From NCBI GenBank assembly GCA_028700325.1, contig JAQVSV010000009.1, forward strand, positions 1 through 51,635: a stretch of DNA of 51,635 nt, given 5' to 3'. Positions 16,312 through 25,261 of this stretch are shown here, piece after piece (the first letter of the stretch is position 1; the number at the start of each line of letters is the position of its first letter). The notes beneath the pieces were generated by a model. The model was given only the letters and a program-made list of their open reading frames with translations, was not told where the DNA came from and ran no database searches. The stretch is from Elusimicrobiaceae bacterium (GTDB lineage: Bacteria; Elusimicrobiota; Elusimicrobia; Elusimicrobiales; Elusimicrobiaceae). A program made the translations under genes and the position numbers.

Positions 16312-18105
16312 TCAGCCGCCGATTCGATGGTTTGCCGCCGTGGATGAACCCGGCATGTCATGCCCCGCCGCCCGTTCTTCTGCGCCGGAAACCGTTTTTT
16401 TCAACAACACGGCAAGGCGGATCCGCGCGTCCTCCAGCGACGGGTCCAGTTCAAGCGCCCTGGCATAAAACTTCCCGGCGGAACGATATTTGCCCTGCGT
16501 TTCGAATATCGCGCCCATTTTAGCAAACGACTCCGCTTTCATCACCGGTTCCCTGCTGGCATGCGCCAGCAGCTGCAGGGCCAGCGCCATGTTGCCTTTA
16601 TCCGCTTCAATGCACGCGATTTCCGTAAGCGCCGGCGGATAACCCGGCGCGTAAAAGTAAACCTGCCGGAAAATTTTTTCGGCGGTCGCGGCATCTTTGC
16701 GGAAATAGAGTTCCCGGCCGATGCCGATGTAAACATCCAGAACTTCAAAGTATCTGGGTGTGCCGGGCCGGACCGGGCCGGCAAGTTTTAACGCCATATT
16801 AAACACGGCAAGCGCGTCCGCCGACTGTTTATGATGCAGTTCCAGCGCAAAACGCCTCAAGGTGGCAAACGAAGGATATTTCTCCACGGCGTCAGAAAAC
16901 AGGGTCATGTTGTTTTTCCATGCCGCGCAACGCGCCCGCGCGGCAAAAAACAGCGTTATCACGCATAACGCCATGCAAACAGTAACGCCCGCGGCGAGCC
17001 GGATGTTTTTTTCACGCAGTTTGGCCAGCAGCCGCACCGCATAAACCGACAGCGGCAGGAACAGCCCCAGTGCGGGAATATAGGAATAGCGGTCGGCGGT
17101 TATCACCGGCCCCACCGGCACGAACTGAAGCACCGGCGCGACGGTGATCATATAAAACGCAAGCCCCGCCATGACCGCGCGGCTGCGGCGGAAAAACAGA
17201 AAAAGAAGCGCGATACAGCCCAGCACCGTAACCGGGCTGAGCCAGTATTCAAGCGGCAAAATTCCGCCGGGTTTGTCCGGAAACGGATACATTGCCGACA
17301 AGGTCACCGGACAAATCAATTTCCAGACATAAAATTTCAGGCCGTAAAACACAAACAGCACCCTGTCCGGCAGACTAAACCCTTTGGCCAGCTGATTCGC
17401 CGAATGTAAAAGGGCATAAGTCCACAGGCCGAACAGGCCCGCCAGCAGGATATAAAAAACCTTTTCCAGCGCAAGCCGCCAGGCAAAACGCCTGCCCAGC
17501 AGATAGTCATATACGAAAAGCACCGCCGGCAGCGTAAGGCCCATCGGTTTTGCCATCAGCGAAAGCCCGAAGCAAACGAGCGACAGTATATGTCCAGCCG
17601 CGCTGCCCTCCGTGACGTATTTTATATAAAAAAGCGAACTGAGCAGAAAAAACAGCGAATACAGCATATCCTTGCGTTCACTGATCCACGCGACCGACTC
17701 CACATGCAGCGGATGCACACCGAACAGCAAAGCGCATAAAAACGCCACCCGGCTATCGCCCGTCAGCAGCAGAACAAGCAGCAATACCAGCGCGGCGTTG
17801 GCCGAATGCAGAACGATATTCGTTATGTGATAGACGCGAGGCCTGAGCCCGGCATTTCTGTAATCCAGCGCGAAGCTGAGCATGGTGACCGGTTTGTAAA
17901 GCCCGTAATGCGTGCTGGCAAAAATCTTTCGCACGCCTTTGGGCGACAGATCCCGAATAAGCGGATTGCTCGCGATATACGCGGGATCGTCCAGCACAAA
18001 CGCGCCTCCCGCCGACGGCCACATCGCCATCGCCGACAGAAAAACGACCGCCGCGATCAAAACTCCCTTCACCACCGCCGGGCGCATTGCAAAACCTGAT
18101 GTCAT
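16312..18105 (-). CDS. TMTC-like membrane O-glycosyltransferase with TPR tail (copy A)
   Basis: A 597-residue polytopic protein of the GT-C fold, resembling the bacterial relatives of eukaryotic TMTC O-mannosyltransferases. After TM1 comes GGAFVLDDPAYI with the paired acidic residues expected in the first external loop. HPLHVESVAWISERKDMLYSL matches the TMTC family core, and VITADRYSYIPALG matches the conserved C-terminal TM signature. Roughly ten TM helices are followed by TPR-like repeats (about 430-590; GKYRSAGKFYARALELDPSLEDARI is typical). Ends with an Ala/Gly-rich tail. It lies 50 bases after copy B and 120 bases before the pilin gene. Bases 16951-17258 are almost identical to copy B. 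Donor and acceptor are unknown. Confidence 0.8.
   Translation of the reverse strand: MTSGFAMRPAVVKGVLIAAVVFLSAMAMWPSAGGAFVLDDPAYIASNPLIRDLSPKGVRKIFASTHYGLYKPVTMLSFALDYRNAGLRPRVYHITNIVLHSANAALVLLLVLLLTGDSRVAFLCALLFGVHPLHVESVAWISERKDMLYSLFFLLSSLFYIKYVTEGSAAGHILSLVCFGLSLMAKPMGLTLPAVLFVYDYLLGRRFAWRLALEKVFYILLAGLFGLWTYALLHSANQLAKGFSLPDRVLFVFYGLKFYVWKLICPVTLSAMYPFPDKPGGILPLEYWLSPVTVLGCIALLFLFFRRSRAVMAGLAFYMITVAPVLQFVPVGPVITADRYSYIPALGLFLPLSVYAVRLLAKLREKNIRLAAGVTVCMALCVITLFFAARARCAAWKNNMTLFSDAVEKYPSFATLRRFALELHHKQSADALAVFNMALKLAGPVRPGTPRYFEVLDVYIGIGRELYFRKDAATAEKIFRQVYFYAPGYPPALTEIACIEADKGNMALALQLLAHASREPVMKAESFAKMGAIFETQGKYRSAGKFYARALELDPSLEDARIRLAVLLKKTVSGAEERAAGHDMPGSSTAANHRIGG
16951..17258 (-). 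repeat. 308-bp near-identical tract, copy in glycosyltransferase A
   Basis: This tract differs from 18708-19015 at one base only, while sequence on both sides is clearly diverged. It encodes the last TM helices, including VITADRYSYIPALG. It is a candidate gene-conversion tract. Confidence 0.95.
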
Positions 18106-18155
18106 GATAGCTGTCCCATTTATTGAAATTCAATATAGCTGCGAGGGCGAAACGC

Positions 18156-19859
18156 TCACCGTTGTTCAATCACGGCAGATCTTGGTATCGGATGAGAAGG
18201 ATTTAACACATTTCCCCGCCCGTAAGCCTGCGCCGCCAGTGAAACGTTCCCGGTTTTCATATATATATCGCCCAGCTGGAAATAGGCGCCCGCGCGAAAC
18301 GCGGGGTCAAGAGTCGCCTGTGCCGCCAGCGCCAGCGCCGCGCCGAAATTGCCTTTTTTCAATTCAACATCGGAAAGCGCCAGAAGCAGCGGCGCGGTTT
18401 CGGTAAATTGCAGGACGCTGCGCAAAAGTTTTTCAGCCAGCTCGGTCTTGCCCTTCAGGTACAGCACCCGGCCGAGCTGAACGTAAGTGATCGCGATGTC
18501 GGAAATATTGCAGGTGTCAAGCCGGAACGGGCCGATCAGATCAGCCGAGGTTTGCAATACTTTCTGCGCGTCGTCCATGCGCCCCACTTCCATCAGCGCC
18601 GTGCCGAACCGGTTGAGCGAAGCCGGCGCGGGGTATTTGGCGGACGCATCCGAAAAAAGCATTACGTCATTTCTCCATACCGCGCACCGCGCCCGCGCCG
18701 CAAAAATCAGCGTTATCACGCATACCGCCATGCAAACAGTAACGCCCGCGGCGAGCCGGATGTTTTTTTCACGCAGTTTGGCCAGCAGCCGCACCGCATA
18801 AACCGACAGCGGCAGGAACAGCCCCAGTGCGGGAATATAGGAATAGCGGTCGGCGGTTATCACCGGCCCCACCGGCACGAACTGAAGCACCGGCGCGACG
18901 GTGATCATATAAAACGCAAGCCCCGCCATGACCGCGCGGCTGCGGCGGAAAAACAGAAAAAGAAGCGCGATACAGCCCAGCACCGTAACCGGGCTGAGCC
19001 AGTATTCAAGCGGCAGGGAAACGCCGTTCTTTGCGGGGAACGGATACATGGCCGACAGATTCAAAGGGCACAGCAGCTTCCCGATATAGAATTCAAGCCC
19101 GTAAAAAACAAACAGTATCCGGTCGGACAGGCTGAACACCGTATTCATCTGCTTGGCCGAATCGAGCAGAAACAGGGTGAGCAGGGCGAACAGTCCGGCG
19201 ATTAAAAAATAGGTGAATTTCTCCGTCACCAGCCGTCCGTCAAACCTTCTGCCCAGCAGATAATCGTAAACAAAAAGCAGGAGCGGCAGGGTAATGCCCA
19301 TCGGTTTCGCCATCAGCGAAAGCCCGAAACAGACGAGTGAAACAACATACGCCGCAACGCTCCCGCCCTGAACGCGCCGGATATACAGCACCGAGCAAAG
19401 CAGGAAAAACAGCGCATAAAGCATATCCTTGCGCTCGCTTATCCACGCCACCGACTCCACATGCATCGGATGAGCGCCGAACAAAAGCGCGCACAGAAAC
19501 GCCACCCAGTGATCGCCCACCAGCAACAGCACAAGCAGGAATACCAGACCGGCGTTAATCGTGTGCAGCGCGACATTCGTGGCGTGATACGGCAGCGGAT
19601 TCAGCCCGGAAAAATGGTAATTAACGGCGAAACTGAGGAATGTGACCGGCTTGTACAAACCGAAATGCGATTCGGTGAATACCCGTTTTACGCCATCAGC
19701 CGACAACTCGCGCACCAGCGGATTGGTAATCACATAAGTCGAATCATCCCATACAAAGCCATTGCGGGCCGACGGCCACATGGCCGCCGCCGCCACCGCC
19801 ATCGCGATTGCCGCCAAAACCAATTTAAGAACCGTATTGCGTGACATTTTTACTTTCAT
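18156..19859 (-). CDS. TMTC-like membrane O-glycosyltransferase with TPR tail (copy B)
   Basis: A 567-residue paralogue of the neighbours with the same order: TM1, external FVWDDSTYVITNPL loop, HPMHVESVAWISERKDMLYAL core, about ten TM helices and a TPR-like C-terminus (about 440-560, TGNVSLAAQAYGRGNVLNPSHP). The start ATG overlaps the stop of copy C (ATGA), so the two are coupled. A second ATG four codons in is an equally good start. The C-terminal TPR region differs strongly from copy A even though the preceding 308 bases are nearly identical, suggesting domain-level exchange and separate partner recognition. Confidence 0.8.
   Translation of the reverse strand: MKVKMSRNTVLKLVLAAIAMAVAAAAMWPSARNGFVWDDSTYVITNPLVRELSADGVKRVFTESHFGLYKPVTFLSFAVNYHFSGLNPLPYHATNVALHTINAGLVFLLVLLLVGDHWVAFLCALLFGAHPMHVESVAWISERKDMLYALFFLLCSVLYIRRVQGGSVAAYVVSLVCFGLSLMAKPMGITLPLLLFVYDYLLGRRFDGRLVTEKFTYFLIAGLFALLTLFLLDSAKQMNTVFSLSDRILFVFYGLEFYIGKLLCPLNLSAMYPFPAKNGVSLPLEYWLSPVTVLGCIALLFLFFRRSRAVMAGLAFYMITVAPVLQFVPVGPVITADRYSYIPALGLFLPLSVYAVRLLAKLREKNIRLAAGVTVCMAVCVITLIFAARARCAVWRNDVMLFSDASAKYPAPASLNRFGTALMEVGRMDDAQKVLQTSADLIGPFRLDTCNISDIAITYVQLGRVLYLKGKTELAEKLLRSVLQFTETAPLLLALSDVELKKGNFGAALALAAQATLDPAFRAGAYFQLGDIYMKTGNVSLAAQAYGRGNVLNPSHPIPRSAVIEQR
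18708..19015 (-). repeat. 308-bp near-identical tract, copy in glycosyltransferase B
   Basis: This is the partner of 16951-17258 at a distance of 1757 bases. The single mismatch is near the 5' plus-strand end (AACG against ACCG). The third paralogue at 19856-21583 is clearly diverged over the same protein segment. Confidence 0.95.
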
Positions 19860-21583
19860 GGGATTACGCCGGCGCCATCGGTTTTCCCTTCCGTATCCGC
19901 CAGGCCGGACAGCGCGCCCTGCGCCAGCGGGTTTACCGCAAGAGCCGCGCGATATGCTTCAGCCGCCTTGCGATATTCGCCGGCGCGCCTGTATATATCG
20001 CCGGTCTTTGAGCAGGCTTCTGCCCTTATAGCCGGATCAGCCTGCGCCTTTCCCAGCAATTCGACGGCATATTGGTAATTGCCCTTTCCCGCCTCGATAT
20101 CCGCCAGAACCAGAAAGATCATCCTCGGCGCCTGTGCCTGAGAAAGATTATAGATATTTTGCAGCATTTTTTCAGCGATGACGGCCTTGCCCTGCGCCTG
20201 AAGCACATCCGCCATATTGATATAACTTGCGATAAAATCCCGCATGGCCGGCGTTCCCGGCCGGACCGGCCCGACAGATTCCGCCGCCAGCTCAAAAGCC
20301 TTAAGCGCATCATCCAGCCTGCCTGCTGATTTCAGCACCGCGCCCAGCGCATTAAGAGTGCCGGGAGAGGGATGCTTTCTGGCGGCATCAAGAAAAAGCG
20401 TCGAATCATTTTTCCAGACCGCGCAGCGGCCTCTCGCCAAACCCGCCAGCCCCGCCACGCATAATGCCGCGCAGACAGCCGCAACCGCGGCGAGTCTGGC
20501 GTTACGCGCCCGCAGCTTTTCAAAATATTTCGCCGCATAAACAGACAACGGCAAAAACAGGCCAAGGCTCGATATATACGCATACCGGTCGGCAGTTATC
20601 GCAACGCCCGACGGGATCAGCTGAAGCGCCGGCAGCAATGCTATCACATAAAACGCCAGCCCCGCCATAACGGCCCGGTTGCGCCGGCAATATACAAAAA
20701 GCAGCGCCGCGCAGCCCAGCACCGTGACCGGGTTTAACCAGTACTCCAGCGGCAGGACATTGCCCGTTTTGAGCGGGAAAGGATACAAGGCGGACAGCCG
20801 CGCAGGATAAAGCAGCTTCCATACATAAAATTTCAGCCCGTAAAACGCAAACAGAACCCGGTCAAGCGGATCAAACCCCTGCGCAAACTGGTTCGCGGAG
20901 CGCAGCAGCGTGTAAGTCCACACCCCGAACAGAACCGCAATCGCCGCATAGGGCGTTTTTTCCAGCGCCAGCCGGCGGTTAAATGTTCTGCCAAGCAGAT
21001 AATCATATATGAAAAGAATGGCGGGCAAAACGATGCCCATGGGCTTTGCGGTGAGCGAAACCCCGAAACAGACAATCGAAAAAACGGACACGGCCGCGCC
21101 TGCCCCTGCCGCCCGCTTAATATAAAGGATTGACGAGAGCAGGAAAAACAACGAATAAAGCATATCCTTGCGTTCGCTTATCCACGCGACCGATTCCACA
21201 TGCATCGGATGAACCGCGAAAAGCAGCGCGCACAGAAAAGCCGCGCCGTTATCTCCCGTCAGCAGCAGGACGAGCAGAAACACCAGCGCGGAGTTAACAG
21301 CATGCAGAAAAATATTTGTAAGGTGATAGGGCGCCGGATCAAGGCCGGAGAATTTGTGATTGACCGCAAAGCTCAGTATCGTGGCGGGTTTGTACAGGCC
21401 GTAGTGCGGCTCGGTGAAAATGCGTTTAAGGCCCCCGACCGACAGATCGCGCGCAAGCGGGTTGTTGAGGATATAATGCGCGTCGTCCCACACAAAACCG
21501 TTCCGGGCCGACGGCCACATGGCTGTCGCCGCCGCCAGCATGGCTATACCCATAAACAGCAGTTTCAGGCCTGGTCCGCGCAT
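19856..21583 (-). CDS. TMTC-like membrane O-glycosyltransferase with TPR tail (copy C)
   Basis: A 575-residue paralogue. FVWDDAHYILNNPL carries the acidic pair. HPMHVESVAWISERKDMLYSL and AITADRYAYISSLG are the family signatures. TPR-like repeats occupy about 430-565 (AGEYRKAAEAYRAALAVNPLAQ). I start it at the ATG at 21583. A GTG at 21595 is also in frame but lies inside the tRNA-Lys terminator. The ribosome-binding site AAAGGTGG lies in the 3' arm of that terminator stem, 8 bases before the ATG, so folding of the hairpin would hide it. It is first of the three glycosyltransferase genes, which are probably co-transcribed from upstream. Confidence 0.8.
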   Translation of the reverse strand: MRGPGLKLLFMGIAMLAAATAMWPSARNGFVWDDAHYILNNPLARDLSVGGLKRIFTEPHYGLYKPATILSFAVNHKFSGLDPAPYHLTNIFLHAVNSALVFLLVLLLTGDNGAAFLCALLFAVHPMHVESVAWISERKDMLYSLFFLLSSILYIKRAAGAGAAVSVFSIVCFGVSLTAKPMGIVLPAILFIYDYLLGRTFNRRLALEKTPYAAIAVLFGVWTYTLLRSANQFAQGFDPLDRVLFAFYGLKFYVWKLLYPARLSALYPFPLKTGNVLPLEYWLNPVTVLGCAALLFVYCRRNRAVMAGLAFYVIALLPALQLIPSGVAITADRYAYISSLGLFLPLSVYAAKYFEKLRARNARLAAVAAVCAALCVAGLAGLARGRCAVWKNDSTLFLDAARKHPSPGTLNALGAVLKSAGRLDDALKAFELAAESVGPVRPGTPAMRDFIASYINMADVLQAQGKAVIAEKMLQNIYNLSQAQAPRMIFLVLADIEAGKGNYQYAVELLGKAQADPAIRAEACSKTGDIYRRAGEYRKAAEAYRAALAVNPLAQGALSGLADTEGKTDGAGVIP

Positions 21584-21585
21584 AT

Positions 21586-21620
21586 AAAAAACCACCTTTC
21601 AGCCCGCGCTGAAAGGTGGT
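21586..21620 (-). terminator. tRNA-Lys terminator that contains the next gene's ribosome-binding site
   Basis: A perfect 12-bp stem (21591-21602 with 21609-21620) with a 6-base loop is followed by six T residues on the minus strand. The descending arm includes AAAGGTGG, placed as the Shine-Dalgarno of the gene starting at 21583. Confidence 0.92.
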
Positions 21621-21633
21621 GATAAAACGAAAA

Positions 21634-21705
21634 TACGCCCGGTGCGGTTCGAACGCACGACCCCCCGCTTAAAAGGCGGATGCTCTACCACTGAGCTACG
21701 GGCGC
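21634..21705 (-). tRNA. tRNA-Lys (anticodon TTT)
   Basis: A 72-nt cloverleaf. Acceptor GCGCCCG pairs with CGGGCGT, with a G-U first pair and an A discriminator. The D-arm is GCTC-AGTGGTA-GAGC, the anticodon loop CTTTTAA gives anticodon TTT, and the T-arm is GTGCG-TTCGAAC-CGCAC. The CCA end is not encoded. Promoter and terminator flank it. Confidence 0.96.
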
Positions 21706-21725
21706 ATACAACCTGTTACCGAAAA

Positions 21726-21754
21726 ATTATAGCAAAATTATCAGAAGTTTTCAA
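21726..21754 (-). promoter_or_regulatory. Sigma-70 promoter of tRNA-Lys
   Basis: TTGAAA and a perfect TATAAT are separated by 17 bp on the minus strand, about 20 bases before the mature tRNA 5' end. Read-through from here would also transcribe the glycosyltransferase genes. Confidence 0.88.
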
Positions 21755-21900
21755 AATATTCGCCAAGGCCGCTCTGAAACAGCTCCGTCAGAAATCACGG
21801 GGAACATTGTTTTTCCGCGCTGCCGGCCTCCGCCCGGCACTGGCCGGCCGCTGGCCGCGCGGCGGTTTGAGCGCCTGCCGGAAAAACCGGAAAATCGGGT

Positions 21901-21929
21901 TTGAAACATTCCCTTAAACTTATTATAAT
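21901..21929 (+). promoter_or_regulatory. Sigma-70 promoter of the ftsQ to rpsA operon
   Basis: TTGAAA and TATAAT are separated by 17 bp, identical in both boxes to the tRNA-Lys promoter, which faces the other way. The expected start near 21936 leaves only about 5 bases before the ATG at 21941, which is why I prefer the ATG at 21971 as the ftsQ start. Confidence 0.85.
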
Positions 21930-21970
21930 TATCTGGCGGGATGTTGCGCCGAAAAGAGCTGTTTTCCACA

Positions 21971-22792
21971 ATGAAAAGACGACGAACCCGGGTAACTCTC
22001 AGAGCAAAAGTGCGTACGCAGCGGAACAGACGCGTGGTTTCGTTGTTTGTTCTGTGTCTGCTTTTGGCCGGCCTGGCCTGCAAAGCGCCAAAAGCCTGGG
22101 CCACTCTGGCGCGGCTGGACGCACCGCAATGGACCAAATGGCGGTATCAGGGGCTGGACGTGCATTGCGCCGATAAAGCGACAGCGGCCGCCATACCCGC
22201 CGAAGTGCGGTTTCCGGCGGGCGTGGAGGTTTCCCTGAGGGATTGCGCGGTGCTGGAAAAATCGGTCCGGACGGCGCTGCCCGCCGTAAGCGTCGTGCGG
22301 GTATCGCGAAACTGGTTTACCAGGCGGCTGGAGATTGAAGCGGAAATGCGCGCGCCGCTGGCGCAGATACCCGATGGACGGTTTATTGATGCGGACGGCT
22401 ACGTCTACACTCCGGATGCCGCCTCCGCGCCGGCGAATTTATTTCTGATAAACTCGGCCGCTCCGTCAAACGGCAGGATGGACGGCAGAACGGTAACGCT
22501 GGCTAAAGCCGTGCTGGAGAGCGCCAGCCTGTTTCCCAGCAGTCCGGTAAAGCTGGAGTGCGGGCCGGGGGAAACCGATTCCGTCGTTCTCAGGGACGGG
22601 ACCCGCATAAAATGGGGCGAAGCCGGGTTTGTGCGCGAGAAAGCCATGCGGATCGCGCAGGTCTATAATAAAACCGCCGCGAAATTTCCCGCGCCGTACA
22701 ATATAGACCTGTCATATTTCGAAGACGGGAAAATTCTGCTTTCGCAGGCTCCGGCCGCGCCGTCCCAGCTAGCGCAGGCCGATGGCATTTAA
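21971..22792 (+). CDS. ftsQ: Cell division protein FtsQ (DivIB-like)
   Basis: A 273-residue bitopic protein placed directly before ftsA and ftsZ. A highly basic cytoplasmic tail (MKRRRTRVTLRAKVRTQRNRR) leads into one TM segment (VVSLFVLCLLLAGLA). A periplasmic part follows in which a weak POTRA-like region (about 60-130, ending VVRVSRNWFTRRLEIEAEMR) and a FtsQ-like beta domain containing GRFIDADGYVY can be seen. FtsQ links early and late divisome proteins. The sequence is weakly conserved, so the call rests on topology plus gene order. An in-frame ATG at 21941 would add 10 residues, but it lies almost on the predicted transcription start. Confidence 0.82.
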   Translation: MKRRRTRVTLRAKVRTQRNRRVVSLFVLCLLLAGLACKAPKAWATLARLDAPQWTKWRYQGLDVHCADKATAAAIPAEVRFPAGVEVSLRDCAVLEKSVRTALPAVSVVRVSRNWFTRRLEIEAEMRAPLAQIPDGRFIDADGYVYTPDAASAPANLFLINSAAPSNGRMDGRTVTLAKAVLESASLFPSSPVKLECGPGETDSVVLRDGTRIKWGEAGFVREKAMRIAQVYNKTAAKFPAPYNIDLSYFEDGKILLSQAPAAPSQLAQADGI

Positions 22793-22801
22793 GGAGAACG
22801 C

Positions 22802-24052
22802 ATGTCAAAGGAACGAGTGGTAGCCTCAATAGATCTGGGCGGCGGCCGTGTTACCTGCGTATTGGCTGCGCGCGATCCGGAAACCAACAGCCTTAACGTT
22901 CTTTCGGGCGCTTCGGCGCCCTGCAAAGGCGTCAAGGGAGGCGTGGTGGTTGACATACAGGAAACCGCAGCGGCGATCGAGCAGGTGGTGGATCAGGCGG
23001 AGCAGGCCGCCGGGGCCGAAGTAACCGCGCTGATCCACGGAGTGCGGGGCAACCATCTGGAATCGCGCAACAGCCACGGCGCGTACAACATTTCCAGATC
23101 GGACAAGGAAATAACCGCCGAAGACGTGCATTACGCGCTGGAAAACGCGAAAGCCATCTCGCTGCAGACCAACCGGGAAATTCTTCAGGTGATACCCCAG
23201 AGCTTTACGATAGACGGGCAGAAAGGCATACCCAACCCCGAAGGCATGGAAGGCTCGCTTCTTGAGGTGGATGTGCACATCATATCGGGATCAAATTCTC
23301 ATCTCAACAATCTGCTGAAAGCCGTTTCCAAAGCCGGTTTCGAAGCGGAGGACACTTTTGCCAGCATCGTGCCGCTGTGCGAAGCGGTGCTTACGGACGA
23401 GGAGAAAGAGCTTGGCGCCGTGCTGGTGGATTTCGGTTCGGAAAGCACTTCCGTGGCAGTCTATATAAACGGCTCCGTGCGCTACACCAGGGAACTGCCC
23501 TACGGCAGCGATCTGATAACATCGGACATTGCGTGGGGCCTGCACACTTCGCGCGAAATAGCGCGCACGGTGAAAGAGAAATACGCCGTGGCCTGCGAGG
23601 GCCATCTGGTGGAGGACGAGGTGATCCCGGTGTCGCTGCCTGACCGGGCCGACACCAAGGAAATCAAAGCCACCGACCTGCTTGACATAGTCAAGCCGCG
23701 GGTGGAGGAACTGCTGGAACTGGTGCGGGCGGAAGTGGTTGCCTCCAATCAGGGCGATTTCATCAGAATGGCCGTGCTGACCGGCGGAGGCTCGCTGCTG
23801 CGCGGCATTGACGACCTGACCGCGCAGATTCTGGGCGTGAGCGAAGTGCGGGTGGCGGGCGTAAAACGCAATCTCGTCGTCTGCGACGACGAGGAGTTTT
23901 TCGGCCCGGCCTACAGCACCGCCGTCGCGCTGGTGCTGTACCCGGAACTGCGCCCTGCCTGCGGGATTGCTTCGGGCGAACCGAAAAAAACGGGATCCAT
24001 AAGCAGGCTCCTGGACGTTTTCAAAAATCTGGATGTATTCGGCGGAAACTAG
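22802..24052 (+). CDS. ftsA: Cell division protein FtsA
   Basis: A 416-residue actin-fold protein that anchors FtsZ to the membrane. ATP-binding segments are SIDLGGGRVTCVLA (phosphate 1), VLVDFGSESTSVAVY (phosphate 2) and AVLTGGGSLLRGI (adenosine). The C-terminal SRLLDVFKNLDVF is the usual amphipathic membrane helix. A clear AAGGAG precedes the ATG by 6 bases. It is 9 bases after ftsQ and 12 before ftsZ. Confidence 0.97.
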   Translation: MSKERVVASIDLGGGRVTCVLAARDPETNSLNVLSGASAPCKGVKGGVVVDIQETAAAIEQVVDQAEQAAGAEVTALIHGVRGNHLESRNSHGAYNISRSDKEITAEDVHYALENAKAISLQTNREILQVIPQSFTIDGQKGIPNPEGMEGSLLEVDVHIISGSNSHLNNLLKAVSKAGFEAEDTFASIVPLCEAVLTDEEKELGAVLVDFGSESTSVAVYINGSVRYTRELPYGSDLITSDIAWGLHTSREIARTVKEKYAVACEGHLVEDEVIPVSLPDRADTKEIKATDLLDIVKPRVEELLELVRAEVVASNQGDFIRMAVLTGGGSLLRGIDDLTAQILGVSEVRVAGVKRNLVVCDDEEFFGPAYSTAVALVLYPELRPACGIASGEPKKTGSISRLLDVFKNLDVFGGN

Positions 24053-24064
24053 TAACGGAGCGGT

Positions 24065-25210
24065 ATGACAGAAACCGGCAATATATTTGAATTCCAGCGC
24101 AAAACCGCGAAAATCAAGGTGGTGGGGGTGGGCGGGGGCGGCGGCAACGCGGTCAACCGCATGGTGGAGGCAAAAATCAGCGCCGTGGATTTCGTGGCGT
24201 TAAACACCGACTCGCAGGATCTGCGCAGAAATCTTGCGCCTTACCGGGTGCAGATGGGCGAAAACCTGACAAAAGGGCTGGGGGTCGGCGGGGATCCGGA
24301 AAAGGGCCGCAAAGCGGCCGAGGAATCAGCCGAGCAGATCCGGCAGGTGGTCCGCGGGGTTGACCTGCTGTTCGTTACCGCCGGGATGGGCGGCGGCACA
24401 GGCACAGGCGCCGCGCCGGTCGTGGCGAAAGTGGCGCGCGAGGAATGCGGGGAAGACATTCTCATCATCGGGGTGGTGACCCGCCCCTTCCAGTTTGAAG
24501 GCAACACCCGTGCCCAGCAGGCCGAAAGCGGGATCCGCGAGATCCGCAAATATGTGGATTCGCTGCTGGTCATTCCGAACGAACGGCTGTTTTCCATAAT
24601 AGACAAGCACACGTCCGACTCGGACGCCTACCGTATGGCCGACGAGGTGCTGCGGCAGGCCATACAGGGCATCACCGATATCATCACCCGGGCGGGGCAG
24701 GTGAACGTTGATTTCAACGATGTGAAACGGGTGATGGCTAATTCCGGGCCGGCGCTTATAGGGATAGGCGAAAAAAGCGGCGAGGGCAAACATCTGGCGG
24801 CTGCCCGGGAAGCCGTGAAATCGCCGCTGCTGGAAAACGCGGAGCTGGACGGCGCGCGCGGGCTGATAGTGCATTTTCTGTCGCGCAAAGGCGATCTGAC
24901 CCTTATGGAACAGCGCGAAGCGGTTGATTTCATCCGCGAAACCGCAAGCAAGGACGTGGTGCTTATTTACGGCACCGCGTACGATGAGTCTGTGCAGGAA
25001 GATTCTCTGAGGATAACCGTGATCGCGACGGGTTTTTCAAACGATCTCACGACCCGCAAGGTAAGCGCGCGCAAGGTGTTGCGCCAGGCCTCGCCGGAGC
25101 GGGGCGGCGCGCTGCCGGGCGGGCCGGGCGCACAGAAAGAGGAGCCGGTGCGCGATGAAATGCTGGTGCCGGCTTTTTTGCGCAGAGGCAAGAAGAAAGG
25201 TTTTTTCTGA
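24065..25210 (+). CDS. ftsZ: Cell division GTPase FtsZ
   Basis: A 381-residue tubulin homologue that forms the division ring. The GTP-binding GVGGGGGNAVNRM (about 21-33), the tubulin signature GGGTGTGAAP (about 109-118) and the T7 loop VDFNDVKRVM are all intact. A short linker (about 335-360) leads to a canonical C-terminal peptide (EMLVPAFLRRG) that binds FtsA. Length and motifs are entirely ordinary. Confidence 0.99.
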   Translation: MTETGNIFEFQRKTAKIKVVGVGGGGGNAVNRMVEAKISAVDFVALNTDSQDLRRNLAPYRVQMGENLTKGLGVGGDPEKGRKAAEESAEQIRQVVRGVDLLFVTAGMGGGTGTGAAPVVAKVAREECGEDILIIGVVTRPFQFEGNTRAQQAESGIREIRKYVDSLLVIPNERLFSIIDKHTSDSDAYRMADEVLRQAIQGITDIITRAGQVNVDFNDVKRVMANSGPALIGIGEKSGEGKHLAAAREAVKSPLLENAELDGARGLIVHFLSRKGDLTLMEQREAVDFIRETASKDVVLIYGTAYDESVQEDSLRITVIATGFSNDLTTRKVSARKVLRQASPERGGALPGGPGAQKEEPVRDEMLVPAFLRRGKKKGFF

Positions 25211-25261
25211 TGCGGGGCTGAAAACGCCGGACAAACAACCAGACTCAGGGGAGAGCATCAT

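Noticed and set aside
18408-19205. Plus-strand frame with basic, His- and Gln-rich product
   Set aside because: Antisense to glycosyltransferase copy B; its composition reflects the complement of membrane-protein codons.
21941-21970. Upstream ATG for ftsQ
   Set aside because: It lies only about 5 bases after the predicted transcription start, and the basic tail starts naturally at 21971. It cannot be fully excluded.
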